Notes: generated from the letters alone by a model not told the origin. DNA of 64,000 nt from Xanthomonas sp. CFBP 8443 (GCF_025666195.1 NZ_CP102592.1:4216001-4280000); one strand, 5' to 3'; counted from the stretch's first letter, positions 34,920-43,705 are shown. A program made the numbers and translations.

Positions 34920-36233
34920 CTAAGGAATGCGCCCGGACGAAGCGTCCTGCGCCGCTTGCGCACAGTCCTGCAACTGCTGGTCGCGCCAGCGCCGGTACAG
35001 GGTGGTATGCAGGTTGTGCAGGGCCAGGTCGATCGCGAACGGCGTGCGCGGATTGCGGTCCAGCAAGCGCGCCACGTGGTAGCCGATCGGCTTGACGCCC
35101 TTGGGATGCACGTACACGTCGAAGCCGCGATAGAACGGGTCGTCGAGCAGCGCGTCGATCTGTGCCAGGACACTGCGTTGCGCCGGCGACAACGCCGCAC
35201 GCAAGACCGGGTCGCGCTCGAACAGCAGTTTCTCGAAGCGTTCGCGGCCGGGTCCGCGCAGCGCCTGCGCCAGTTCCCAGATGCGCCGGTTGCTGCGGTC
35301 GTAATGGGCGAAGCCGCCATGCGCGCGCAACGCCGCGGCCGCCTCGGCACTGACCGCCACCACCACGAAGTTCTCGGCCTGGTTGTTGATGTCGTCGAGG
35401 TAGCGGCGTTCGAACACGTGCGCGATGAAGCCGGGCGCGCCGAGGAAGGCGGCGCGGCCCAGTTGCGACGTCTTGGCCGCCTTGCCGTCGGCGAAGAACT
35501 CGCCGGCCTGCGCGCCGAGCAGGATGCTGTCGGTATCGTGCAGGGTGAGGAAGGTGCCGATCGACAGTTCCCCGGCGCTGAACGCGCGATCGAAACCGGC
35601 GTCGCCGTACAGTTCGCGCTGCGTGGCCAGCTGCGCGATCTGCCGGCCGACACCGCATTCCGAGCGCACCCGGCCGCTGTAGAACGCCTCGATCGCGCGC
35701 GCATTGCCCTGCACCGGACGGTAGCCGCGGCCGAAACTGCGGAAGCGCTGCCAACCCTGCCGGCGCGCGCCGCCCGGGCCGAACCCGATCCAGCCCAGTT
35801 GCAGCGCGGAGAAGCGGTAGCCGGGGTTGTCCTGCAGGCGCGTCGCCGCGCGCTCGGTGGCCGCGCCGAGCAGCAGGAAATAGCCGCAGTGCGTGGCCGG
35901 CGTCTGCAGCAGCGCGCGCAGGGCGTCGCGCCGTTGCGCTTGGCTCCACTGCGCCGGCAGCGCCGCCTGCAGGTCGCCGTGCGCCTGCGCGTCGGCCAGC
36001 GAAGCGCGCGTGCAGGGCGCGCCCGGCAGCAGCCGCGGCTGCGCGGCAGGCGTGCTGTCGATGCGCCAGCCGAGCTGGCGCAGCAACGCGGCCAGGCAGT
36101 CGGCGCTGGCCTGGTCCGCCGGATCCGGCGGCGCCGCGAACGCGCCGCCCGTGGCCAGCGCCAGCGCCAGCAGCAGGCGCGCGGCGAAACGCCGGCGGCG
36201 TGGCAGTGGCTGGAGCGCAGTGAGGACAGTCAT
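34920..36233 (-). CDS. Exported protein of unknown function
   Basis: 437 residues from the ATG at 36233, giving a basic N-region (PRRRRF), a hydrophobic run near 19-33 and a cleavage-like AFA. I do not recognise the family. It is globular throughout, with a central stretch rich in aromatic and glycine residues (RFSALQLGWIGFGPGG near 141-156) and two cysteines near 47 and 60 and others near 115 and 192 that could form disulphides. It has no membrane segment after the signal. It lies 69 bases upstream of gnd and divergent from the epimerase gene. Confidence 0.7.
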   Translation of the reverse strand: MTVLTALQPLPRRRRFAARLLLALALATGGAFAAPPDPADQASADCLAALLRQLGWRIDSTPAAQPRLLPGAPCTRASLADAQAHGDLQAALPAQWSQAQRRDALRALLQTPATHCGYFLLLGAATERAATRLQDNPGYRFSALQLGWIGFGPGGARRQGWQRFRSFGRGYRPVQGNARAIEAFYSGRVRSECGVGRQIAQLATQRELYGDAGFDRAFSAGELSIGTFLTLHDTDSILLGAQAGEFFADGKAAKTSQLGRAAFLGAPGFIAHVFERRYLDDINNQAENFVVVAVSAEAAAALRAHGGFAHYDRSNRRIWELAQALRGPGRERFEKLLFERDPVLRAALSPAQRSVLAQIDALLDDPFYRGFDVYVHPKGVKPIGYHVARLLDRNPRTPFAIDLALHNLHTTLYRRWRDQQLQDCAQAAQDASSGRIP

Positions 36234-36440
36234 GGCGCGAGCATGGCAGATGCGGAACAGCAGACAGGGAAGAGGGGTCGGCGCGCCAGGGGCGCGGACG
36301 CGGAGCGTGCCGCGCGCGTCGTGCACGCACCGCGAAGCCGCGCGCCGCACCGTGCGCGAAGCGCGCCTGCGCGCGCGTTCACCCGGCTGCAATGCCGGCC
36401 CGCCCTACACTGCCGCTCCCCGCTCGCGGAAAACAGCGTC

Positions 36441-37328
36441 ATGCATGTGCTCGTCACCGGCGGCACCGGATTCATCGGCCGCGCACTGTGCCCTGCCCTG
36501 CTCCAGGCCGGGCACCGGGTCAGCGTCCTGACCCGCGATGCGACGCGCGCGGCGCGCGCGCTGCCGGGCGTACAGCCGCTGCAGGACCTGCACGACGCAG
36601 CGCCTGCGGACGCGGTGATCAATCTTGCCGGCGAGTCCTTGAGCGAGGGCCGTTGGAACGAGACCCGCAAACGCCGCTTCCGCACCTCGCGCATCGGCAC
36701 CACCCGCGCGCTGATCGACTGGATCGCGCAGCTGGACGCAGCGCAACGCCCCGTCTGCCTGCTGTCCGGTTCGGCGATCGGCTACTACGGCGACCGCGGC
36801 AGCGACCTGCTCGACGAACGCAGCGCGGCCGGTGCGGATTTTTCCGCGCAGCTGTGCCGCGACTGGGAAGCCGAGGCGCTGCGCGCGCAGGCGCTGGGCG
36901 TGCGGACCACGCTGGTGCGCACCGGGGTCGTGCTGGGCAACGATGGCGGCGCGCTGGCGCGGATGCTGCCGCCGTTCCGGCTCGGCCTGGGTGGCCGCAT
37001 GGGCGACGGCCGCCAATGGATGAGCTGGATCCATCGCGACGATCACGTCGGCCTGCTGCTGTGGTTGCTGCAGCACGGCGGCGACGGCGCCTACAACGCC
37101 ACCGCGCCGACCCCGGTGACCAACGCGGATTTCGCCGCGCAGCTCGGCCGCACGCTGCACCGGCCGGCGCTGCTGCCGGCGCCGGCCGCGGCGCTGCGCC
37201 TGGCCTTCGGCGAGATGGCCGACCTGCTGCTGGGCAGCCAGCGGGTGCTGCCGACGCGCGCGCAACAGGAAGGCTATGGGTTCCGCTATCCGGAACTAGG
37301 CGCTGCGCTGGGCGCCGCGGTCGGCTAA
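36441..37328 (+). CDS. TIGR01777-type NAD-dependent epimerase-like protein (YfcH family)
   Basis: 295 residues. TGGTGFIGRAL at 6-16 is the dinucleotide site. NLAGES near 63, SGSAIGYYG near 105-113 with the tyrosine, and MSWIHRDDHVGL near 194-205 are conserved in the YfcH/TIGR01777 group, whose C-terminal DUF1731 region also fits (RVLPTRAQQEGYGFRYP near 269-285). The reaction is unknown in bacteria. The plant relative is GC1/SulA-like, linked to division. A REP pair starts 16 bases past the stop. Confidence 0.88.
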   Translation: MHVLVTGGTGFIGRALCPALLQAGHRVSVLTRDATRAARALPGVQPLQDLHDAAPADAVINLAGESLSEGRWNETRKRRFRTSRIGTTRALIDWIAQLDAAQRPVCLLSGSAIGYYGDRGSDLLDERSAAGADFSAQLCRDWEAEALRAQALGVRTTLVRTGVVLGNDGGALARMLPPFRLGLGGRMGDGRQWMSWIHRDDHVGLLLWLLQHGGDGAYNATAPTPVTNADFAAQLGRTLHRPALLPAPAAALRLAFGEMADLLLGSQRVLPTRAQQEGYGFRYPELGAALGAAVG

Positions 37329-37343
37329 AGCAGCCAGTTGCGA

Positions 37344-37426
37344 CGCTTTTGTAGGAGCGGCTTCAGCCGCGACCGGGCGTTACCGGTGACGCCCGGTCGC
37401 GGCTGAAGCCGCTCCTACAAAAAGCG
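37344..37426. repeat. REP inverted pair forming one long palindrome
   Basis: Two REP copies face each other with a 17-base centre containing TTACCGGTGAC. The outer edges also pair (CGCTTTT and AAAAGCG), so the whole element of about 83 bases is one near-continuous palindrome. It may double as a terminator between the convergent genes. Confidence 0.9.
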
Positions 37427-37495
37427 TGTCATGGGCCGACGTTCACGGCCTGGCTGCATTCATTCGCTCGCACGCCGTCGCAGCGCTCCAACAAC

Positions 37496-37532
37496 GCAAA
37501 ACGCCCCGGCGGAGGCTGTCCGCCGGGGCGTT
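37496..37532 (-). terminator. Intrinsic terminator of the glycine-zipper gene
   Basis: A 14-bp stem AACGCCCCGGCGGA / TCCGCCGGGGCGTT with a 5-base loop, followed leftward by TTTTGCGTTGTT. Confidence 0.88.
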
Positions 37533-37574
37533 GCTGTGTCCGAGTGCGCCGCGATGGCCGATCGCGGCGGCGGC

Positions 37575-37943
37575 TCAATAGCGCGTGCAGACGGTCTCGA
37601 CCTGGCGGTTGCCGTTGGCCTGCTGGCGCTGGCCCTGGATGTAGCGCCCGGTGGCGCCACCGGCGACCGCGCCGCCGACCGTGGCCAGCTTCTTGCCGTT
37701 GCCCTTGCCGACCTGGTTGCCGAGCAGGCCACCGATCGCCGCGCCCGCCAGGGTGCCGCCGATGCGATTCGGGTCGGTGCTGTTCTTCTGCACCGCGACC
37801 TTCTTGCAGTGCACGCGGGTGCCGTCGTTGAAGCGGCGCCCGGCGTCTTCCGGCCCGTAGTGGCGCTGCGCCTGCGCCAGCGGCGCGGCAGCAGTGGCGA
37901 CGGCGAGGACGGTGAGACACAACGCGGATTTGAAAGTGTTCAT
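37575..37943 (-). CDS. Exported glycine-zipper 2TM-domain protein
   Basis: 122 residues with a signal peptide ending at AQA near residue 26. Residues about 63-100 hold the zipper: GGTLAGAAIGGLLGNQVG and GGAVAGGATG separated by a short polar loop, typical of SlyB/PcP-type and related outer-membrane or inner-membrane hairpins. No lipobox cysteine follows the signal, so it is not a lipoprotein. Two cysteines flank the zipper. AGGAGC precedes the ATG. The function is unknown, with envelope integrity likely by family. Confidence 0.85.
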   Translation of the reverse strand: MNTFKSALCLTVLAVATAAAPLAQAQRHYGPEDAGRRFNDGTRVHCKKVAVQKNSTDPNRIGGTLAGAAIGGLLGNQVGKGNGKKLATVGGAVAGGATGRYIQGQRQQANGNRQVETVCTRY

Positions 37944-38085
37944 GCTGCTTGCTCCTGGGTGGCGGAGCCGATGCGCTAGCACGCATCGCACTCCCGACAG
38001 GCGCCACCTTTGCATCGCCATTGCGAATGGATCGTGAAGCGAAATCCCTCTATTCAGCTTCCACAGCAGCGAGTGAACAACAGGC

Positions 38086-38832
38086 TCACCGTGGCGTGGT
38101 GGCGTCGCCAACGGCCGGCGCGACAGGCGCCACAGGCGTGACCGGCGCAGGTGCGGCATCGGCCGTCGTCGGTGTAGATGCTGCTGGTGCTGGTGCTGCC
38201 GGTGCTGCTGGTGTCGGTGCTGGCGCTGGTGTGGATGCAGGCGGCATCGCCGCAGCGGGCTCGGCCTTTGGCTCCGCGGCCGGCGGCGGCTCGGCCGGGG
38301 CCGGCTTGGCCTTCGGCAGGTACTGCGCAATGCGCTCGAAGAAGCGCTTGTAGAAATCGCCGTCCTGCACCGTGCTGCTGGCCACGCGCACCAGCGAGTC
38401 GTCGCTGCTGCCGACCGGCAGCGACACCGAGCCGAGCACGCCGACGCCGACGCTGGCCGAAGTCGCGCTCTTCTTCAACGCATAGCGGTCCTGCAACGCG
38501 CTGACGAACACCCAGGACTCGTCCTGGCCGTGCGCCACGCACGACACGCGCAACTCCAGCTGCTCGTGCGAATCCTGGTTGGGCTGGAAGTTCTTGGTGC
38601 CTTCGACCGCATCGGCGGTGGCCTTGGCGACCACGTAACCCTGGCTCAGCAAGGCGCGCCGTGCCGATTCGCAGGCCTGCCCCGGCTGCACCGGATAGCT
38701 GCGCGAATAGGTGTTGTCGGAGTTGAAGGTCTCCTTCACCAGGTTGTCCTGCTTGCGGTTGAAGCAGCCGCTCAGGCCGATCGCGACCAGCACGAGCGCA
38801 GGAAGGGCGAGGACGTTGGAGGAAGCGGACAT
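38086..38832 (-). CDS. DUF2242-family lipoprotein with Pro/Ala-rich tail
   Basis: 248 residues. The lipobox LSGC at residues 20-23 predicts lipid attachment. The conserved part (about 24-175) begins FNRKQDNLVKETFNS and includes a cysteine pair and GSVSLPVGSSDD. The last 70 residues are almost only Pro, Ala, Thr and Val, a probable periplasmic spacer or wall-crossing tail. The domain has no known activity. It is followed leftward by the glycine-zipper gene, 142 bases away. Confidence 0.85.
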   Translation of the reverse strand: MSASSNVLALPALVLVAIGLSGCFNRKQDNLVKETFNSDNTYSRSYPVQPGQACESARRALLSQGYVVAKATADAVEGTKNFQPNQDSHEQLELRVSCVAHGQDESWVFVSALQDRYALKKSATSASVGVGVLGSVSLPVGSSDDSLVRVASSTVQDGDFYKRFFERIAQYLPKAKPAPAEPPPAAEPKAEPAAAMPPASTPAPAPTPAAPAAPAPAASTPTTADAAPAPVTPVAPVAPAVGDATTPR

Positions 38833-38910
38833 GGCCGTGGACCGAAAGGAAGGAACCGACCAAGGATAGCCGCAAGCGTGTCGAGACGGCCTTGATGCCG
38901 TCGCCCGCGC

Positions 38911-39975
38911 TCATCCCGCAGTTAGTGCGTCCGCTGCCGGCTGCAGCGACAGGTCCACCCGCAGCAGGCCGCCGCCGCGGTCGCGGCGTTCGGCGCGCAG
39001 GTAGTGGTGGGCGTCGAGTACGGCCAGCGTCGGCGGCGACGCCAGCGGCTCGCCCCACAGGCTGAGCGCGAAGCCGCGCGCACGCAACCAGTCCAGCAGC
39101 CGCTGCAGCTGGCCGGGATCGCGCGGCAACAGCAGGTCCACGTCGCCGGGCAGGCGCGCGGCCGCGGCCGGGTCGGCGAGCCAGTCCGGGTAGCTGCCGT
39201 ACAGCGCGTAGTCGAACCCGTCCTCAAGCAGCGCGGCGAGCAGGTGCGCGGTGCCGGGCAGGTCGATCGGCTCGCGCCGTTTCTGGAAGATCAGCGCGTA
39301 CTCGTGGCTGCGATCGCTGCGGGCGTCGCCCGGCGCCAGCGCCTGCGCGCTGTCGCGGGGGTAGCACAGCACGCGCTCGGCGCAGGGCACGAACAGGCTG
39401 CCGAGCAGCCGCGCCAGGTCCCAGGCCTGCGCCACGCACACGCCGCCGATCTCCACGTTCTCCACCATCGCGATGCAGAAGCCGTCGTCGCGCAGGCCGC
39501 GGCGCACCGCATGGAACACCGCACGCAAGCCGTGCAGATAGGCCGCGTAGTCGGTGCTGGCGTAGAGCTGGCCCGGCGTCGCCGCACCCGGCCAGTCGCA
39601 ACCGAAGTACGGCACGTTGGTCAGGCACAGGTCGACCGGCGCCTCCAGCGCGAGCTGCGGCAGCGCGCCGACCCGCACCTGCGCGTGCAGCCCGAGCCGC
39701 TGCAGCCGCTCGCGCGCCAGCCCCGCGCGCGCCGCGTCGATCTCCAGCCCCAGCCCGCGCCTGCCTTCCAGCTCCGCGGCGAGCAAGGTGCTGCCGAAGC
39801 CGCAGAACGGATCCAGCACACAACCGCCCGGCGCGCTGAACTGGCGCACGAACGGGCGCATCTGGCTGACCCAACCGCAGTCCCGTGCGCCCAGCGGATC
39901 GCGCTGGCGCAGGTCCTCGGGCAGCCGGTGCTCGGGCGGGTCCGGCGGCGGCGTCCACCAGCTGCGGCTATCCAT
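38911..39975 (-). CDS. Fusion protein: DPFCG-type methyltransferase plus nucleotidyltransferase-like domain
   Basis: 354 residues with two domains. Residues 1-235 are a class I methyltransferase: CVLDPFCGFGSTLLAAE at 52-68 as the SAM site, GLEID at 76-80 as the acidic end of strand 2, and NVPYFG at 120-125 as motif IV, close to the NPPY of amino-methylating DNA/RNA enzymes. The order I then IV resembles RlmL/Trm-G10 enzymes more than beta-class DNA methylases. Residues about 250-354 look like a polymerase-beta-type nucleotidyltransferase: LYGS at 258-261, DVD at 278-280 and a third aspartate in RVDLSL near 341. It overlaps the radical SAM stop by eight bases and is the last gene of the NAD-salvage unit. 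The substrate is unknown. Confidence 0.72.
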   Translation of the reverse strand: MDSRSWWTPPPDPPEHRLPEDLRQRDPLGARDCGWVSQMRPFVRQFSAPGGCVLDPFCGFGSTLLAAELEGRRGLGLEIDAARAGLARERLQRLGLHAQVRVGALPQLALEAPVDLCLTNVPYFGCDWPGAATPGQLYASTDYAAYLHGLRAVFHAVRRGLRDDGFCIAMVENVEIGGVCVAQAWDLARLLGSLFVPCAERVLCYPRDSAQALAPGDARSDRSHEYALIFQKRREPIDLPGTAHLLAALLEDGFDYALYGSYPDWLADPAAAARLPGDVDLLLPRDPGQLQRLLDWLRARGFALSLWGEPLASPPTLAVLDAHHYLRAERRDRGGGLLRVDLSLQPAADALTAG

Positions 39976-41074
39976 GCGCGGCCTGCCACAGCAGATCGCG
40001 GTCCGGCTGCCAACCCGCGCACAGGCGGCCGTCGGCGAAGAACACCAGCTTGTAGATGTCGCCGCTGTCGTGGCGCGTGTGCATCGCGGTGTAGTCGGAA
40101 CTCTCGAACACCACCTCCATGCCGTCGGCGCCGGCCATGCGCAGGTTCCAGAAGTAATAGCCTTCGGTGATCTGCAGCGGCCGCAGCGTGCGCCACCATG
40201 GCGTGGCCATGCACGCGGCCACGACCTGCTCCACGCTGACCCGGGCCTGCGCCAGGTAGCGCTGGGTGCCGGTGGCGCGATAGCCGTCGCCCAGTCGCGA
40301 GAACTCGCGGAAGATCACCGTGCGCGCGCCGCACTCCTGCGCCCAGTGCAGATAGCCGGCCACGCCGTCGGCATCGGCGATGCCGCCGTGCTGCAGGATG
40401 CACACCAGGCGCAGCGGCACCGCCTCGGCGATGCGCCGCGCGGTGGCGGCGAACACCTGCGCATCGGCGATCGCCTCGCCGTCGCGGAAGCGCATGATCG
40501 CGTCGTTGCCGGCCTGCTGCGGATGGTGTCGCGACAGTTCCACCCACGACAGCCCGAAGCGCTGCAAGGCCTGCAGCAGCGCATCGCCGCGGCCGCGGGC
40601 GAAACCGGCGCCGTTGCTGTACAGCACGCGCTGTTCGACCAGCAGTCCATCGCGTTCGGCCGCGCCCAGCGTGTCCAGCAGTTGCAGGAACCAGGCTTCG
40701 TCGTCGGTCATCTCCAGCCCCGACAGCGACTGCGACAGCGGCAGCCCGGACAACTGCGCCAGGCCCTGGCGCAGCATCGCGAAATACTCCGGCGGCGGCC
40801 GCAGGCTGGCCGCCGCAGTGCCGCCGACGTGCGGGCGCAGGGTTTCCGAACAGAAACGGCAGCGCGCCGAACACGGCCGCACCGACGCGTACGGGGTGAA
40901 GGTGACCGGCTGCGCGACGCGGTAGTCGCGGCCGCCGATGCGCTGCACGCGCCAGCGCGCGGCATCGTCGGCGGCCGGCACCCGCCATTCCAGGTGCGGC
41001 ATGCCGGCGCGCAACGCGGCGAACAGCGGCGAGGCGCCGCTCAGCGGCGGCGCCAACTCCATGCGGGCGTCCAT
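39968..41074 (-). CDS. Radical SAM protein of unknown substrate
   Basis: 368 residues. The cluster motif C-x3-C-x2-C is C68, C72 and C75 (RPCSARCRFCSE), preceded by VTFTPYASV. It lacks a B12 domain and shows no auxiliary-cluster cysteine array. Four cysteines beyond the motif are scattered. The C-terminal third is rich in aromatic residues and may be a substrate-binding cap. It starts eight bases after the nadV stop with AGGTG as a ribosome site and ends in an eight-base overlap with the methyltransferase fusion. I cannot name the reaction. Its place suggests work on a nucleotide, nicotinamide derivative or nucleic acid, but this is inference. Confidence 0.85.
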   Translation of the reverse strand: MDARMELAPPLSGASPLFAALRAGMPHLEWRVPAADDAARWRVQRIGGRDYRVAQPVTFTPYASVRPCSARCRFCSETLRPHVGGTAAASLRPPPEYFAMLRQGLAQLSGLPLSQSLSGLEMTDDEAWFLQLLDTLGAAERDGLLVEQRVLYSNGAGFARGRGDALLQALQRFGLSWVELSRHHPQQAGNDAIMRFRDGEAIADAQVFAATARRIAEAVPLRLVCILQHGGIADADGVAGYLHWAQECGARTVIFREFSRLGDGYRATGTQRYLAQARVSVEQVVAACMATPWWRTLRPLQITEGYYFWNLRMAGADGMEVVFESSDYTAMHTRHDSGDIYKLVFFADGRLCAGWQPDRDLLWQAAHG

Positions 41075-41082
41075 CGCCGCAC

Positions 41083-42507
41083 CTACAGGCGCGCCGCGTT
41101 CGCGCGCTCGCGCACCTGCGCGAACGTCCAGTCGTGCAGCAAGCGGCCGTTCTCCCACACCGTGACCATCGCGTCGTCGTAGCCGGCGGGCCGCGCGACC
41201 GCGTCCAGCGACGCCGCGCTGGCCGGCACCGGCTCGGTGCGGTAGCCGCCGTACTCGCGATGGCGCAGCAGGCTCATGCGCCCGCGCTTGCTGAGCTTGC
41301 CCTTGTCGGTGACCGGATCCTTGTAGACGTCGATCCACTCGCCGTCCACGCGCGCGGCCGAACACTTCAGCGCGAACTTCTGGGTGTCGCGGTCCAGCCG
41401 CTGCAGCAGCGCGCCACCCATGCCGAAGGCGACGTTGTCGGTGGCGTAGCCGGCGCTGGTGACGCGCTCCAGGATCGCGCGGATGCTGGTCGGGTTGACC
41501 CCGTCGCCCTGGATCACGCGCACGTGGTTGAGCACCTTGTAGCCCTTGCCGTTGACGCTGTGGCCGAAGGCCTCGTCGAGCAGCTCCAGGCACTGGTGCA
41601 CGACCGCGACCGGATCGCCGGAGTCGGGGCGGATCACCACGGTGGCGCCGGAGCCGATCACCTCCTCGCGCAGCGTGGTGCCCCAGTGCTCGCGGATCGC
41701 ATGGAAGATGTCGTAGCTGTCGGACACCACCGCGACGATGCCGCCGGGCTTGCCGAACTGCCTGAGCATGTTGCGGTACGCGTCCACCTCGCGCTCGCGG
41801 CCCCAGCTGGTGATGGTGCTGTGCTCGGCGGCGGGAATCGAGTAGCCGGCCATCGGCTCGTGGTAGTGGGCGCGCGCCAGCAGCAGCCCGGACACGGTGT
41901 CGGTGCCGAGGAAGTTGACCAGGTGCGACGCGCCGCCGATCGCCGCCGACTCCAGGCTGGACACGCCGCGCGCGCCGAAGTCGTGCAGCTTGAACGGCAG
42001 CTGCCCTTCCGGATCGTCGCTGGTGCGCTCCAGGAACTGGCGCAGGGTCTGCTTGGCGTGCCAGCTGACTGTGGCCACGGTGACCGGATACCAGATGCGC
42101 AGCAGCAGCGTTTCCAGATACGACGGCACCCAGTAGGCCTGCGCGTCGGTGGACTCGATGGTCATCAGCGCGTTGTGGGTCGGCACCACGCTGCCCTCGG
42201 GCACGGCGCGGATGCGGATCGGCAACTGCCCGCCGAGGCGATCGACGATGTCGCGCCAGCCGGCCTCGTTGAACGGCTCGCCGTGCGCGGCGAACAGGTC
42301 GCGCGCCTCGTCGACGTCGGCATGGGTGATGGCGCGGCCCAACGCCTCCTTGAGGATCGACTGCAGGCCGAAGAACACGGTGCGGTCGTAGACGCCGCCG
42401 CGCGATTCCACGTAGAAGAACGTGGCATCGGTGCCGGCCGGATATTGCAGCCAGTGGCTGGCCTTGTAGCTATCGGTGTTGAGCAGCAGGTTGTTCAGGC
42501 ATTGCAT
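41083..42507 (-). CDS. nadV: Nicotinamide phosphoribosyltransferase
   Basis: 474 residues, the length of NadV/NAMPT rather than of PncB. It joins nicotinamide and PRPP to give NMN, the non-deamidating NAD salvage route. LLLNTDSYKASHWLQYP at 6-22 is the family start, DFGARGVSSLESAAIGGASH near 198-217 and RPDSGDP near 301-307 are the phosphoribosyl-binding parts, and GDGVN near 342 follows. GGAG nine bases upstream fixes the ATG at 42507. It lies 64 bases after nadM, which uses its product, and eight bases before the radical SAM gene. Confidence 0.95.
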   Translation of the reverse strand: MQCLNNLLLNTDSYKASHWLQYPAGTDATFFYVESRGGVYDRTVFFGLQSILKEALGRAITHADVDEARDLFAAHGEPFNEAGWRDIVDRLGGQLPIRIRAVPEGSVVPTHNALMTIESTDAQAYWVPSYLETLLLRIWYPVTVATVSWHAKQTLRQFLERTSDDPEGQLPFKLHDFGARGVSSLESAAIGGASHLVNFLGTDTVSGLLLARAHYHEPMAGYSIPAAEHSTITSWGREREVDAYRNMLRQFGKPGGIVAVVSDSYDIFHAIREHWGTTLREEVIGSGATVVIRPDSGDPVAVVHQCLELLDEAFGHSVNGKGYKVLNHVRVIQGDGVNPTSIRAILERVTSAGYATDNVAFGMGGALLQRLDRDTQKFALKCSAARVDGEWIDVYKDPVTDKGKLSKRGRMSLLRHREYGGYRTEPVPASAASLDAVARPAGYDDAMVTVWENGRLLHDWTFAQVRERANAARL

Positions 42508-42571
42508 GACGGGAAGCTCCTTCGCGTCGGGGAAAGCCAGCGGTCTGTCCGCCGGCCGGGGCAGGCCGCAG

Positions 42572-43621
42572 TCAACCGCGGCCCAGGAAGAATTCGAGCA
42601 GGTGCAGGTGGTCTTCGAACAGTTTCGGGCCCATGCCCAGCACTTCGCTGACCGGGATCCAGCGCGCCTTGTCGGCATCGTCGCCGCCGCGCACCTCGGG
42701 CAGTTCGCCGAAGGTGAACTCGAAGTGGAACGCATGGGTGATGGTGCGCCCGCGCAGGCTGCGCTCGGGATGGTCGAATACGTGGCGGTTCTTCAGCGAG
42801 CCCTTCAGCACCGGCACCGGAATCTTCAGCCGGGTTTCCTCGCGCAGTTCGCGCAGGCAGGCCTCGAAGATGCTCTCGTGCTGGCCGACGAAGCCGCCCG
42901 GCAGCGCCCACAGGCCCTTGCCCGGCGCGGCGCGGCGCCGTACCAGCAGCACGTGACCCGAATGCACCACCACCGCGTCGGCGGTGACGAAGGTCGGCGG
43001 ATACGGCGCCTCCTTCCAGGCCGCGCGATACTGCTCGATGAACTGGTATTCGGCGAGCAGTTCCGCGTACGACGGCGAGTTCTTGCGGAACGCCTCGAGC
43101 ATGTCGAACACCGGCGCCGGCACGTTGCCGCGCAGCATCAGCAGCGCGCCGTGGAAATCGATGCTGCCGGCCTCGAACAGGTAACGGCGCAATTCGGTCG
43201 CCGACAGCGTCTCGGTATGCTGCACGTCGACCAGCGGCCACTGCGGGAATTCGCGCAGGTAGTAGCTGCTGGCGTCCTTGTCCATGCCGACCAGGCCGAT
43301 GCGCGCCTCGGCGCCGCCGCCGTCGGCGCGCACCGCCTCGGCCACAGCCGACTGCACCGCGGCGATCCACTGGCTCTCGTTGTACAGGTGGTCGCGCAGC
43401 GGGCGCAGGATCAGGCGTTCGCCGGCGCCGTCGAGCGCGGCCTGGATCATCACGCTGCGCTCGGCCACGGTCCACGGATTGCGGATGGTGCGCGGGGTTT
43501 CGGCGGAGCCGATCAGGAAGATGAGTTTCTGCGAGCGCGCCAGTGCATGGCGGGCAACGGCGGCGTGGCCGTTATGGAAGGGCTCGAAGCGCCCGATGAA
43601 CACAAGATAGTCGTATTCCAT
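42572..43621 (-). CDS. nadM: Bifunctional NMN adenylyltransferase / Nudix hydrolase
   Basis: 349 residues from the ATG at 43621. GAGGG six bases upstream favours it over the ATG at 43627, which abuts that signal. The N-terminal half is an archaeal-type NMN adenylyltransferase with VFIGRFEPFHNGH near 7-19. The C-terminal half has a Nudix box from G-FVGQH-E to REETRL near 238-260, with REL and EE in place but arginine where the box normally has glycine. It turns NMN into NAD, and the Nudix part probably hydrolyses ADP-ribose or a similar compound. It is the first gene of the four-gene leftward unit and has a recognisable promoter. Confidence 0.95.
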   Translation of the reverse strand: MEYDYLVFIGRFEPFHNGHAAVARHALARSQKLIFLIGSAETPRTIRNPWTVAERSVMIQAALDGAGERLILRPLRDHLYNESQWIAAVQSAVAEAVRADGGGAEARIGLVGMDKDASSYYLREFPQWPLVDVQHTETLSATELRRYLFEAGSIDFHGALLMLRGNVPAPVFDMLEAFRKNSPSYAELLAEYQFIEQYRAAWKEAPYPPTFVTADAVVVHSGHVLLVRRRAAPGKGLWALPGGFVGQHESIFEACLRELREETRLKIPVPVLKGSLKNRHVFDHPERSLRGRTITHAFHFEFTFGELPEVRGGDDADKARWIPVSEVLGMGPKLFEDHLHLLEFFLGRG

Positions 43622-43677
43622 GAGCATCCCTCACGGTGATTGGGGTCGCCGCGGGTCTGTCCCTTGGCGTGATGCAA

Positions 43678-43705
43678 ATGCTACGCCGATGCGCGAAGGC
43701 GTCAA
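43678..43705 (-). promoter_or_regulatory. Putative promoter of the nadM-nadV unit
   Basis: Read leftward, TTGACG (43705-43700), a 16-base spacer and TAGCAT (43683-43678). Predicted leader is about 50 bases. No clear operator overlaps it. Confidence 0.5.

Noticed and set aside
38911..43621. NAD-salvage unit considered as a prophage remnant
   Set aside because: No integrase, capsid or lysis genes nearby, base composition like the neighbours, and chromosomal nadV-nadM pairs are known in free-living bacteria.
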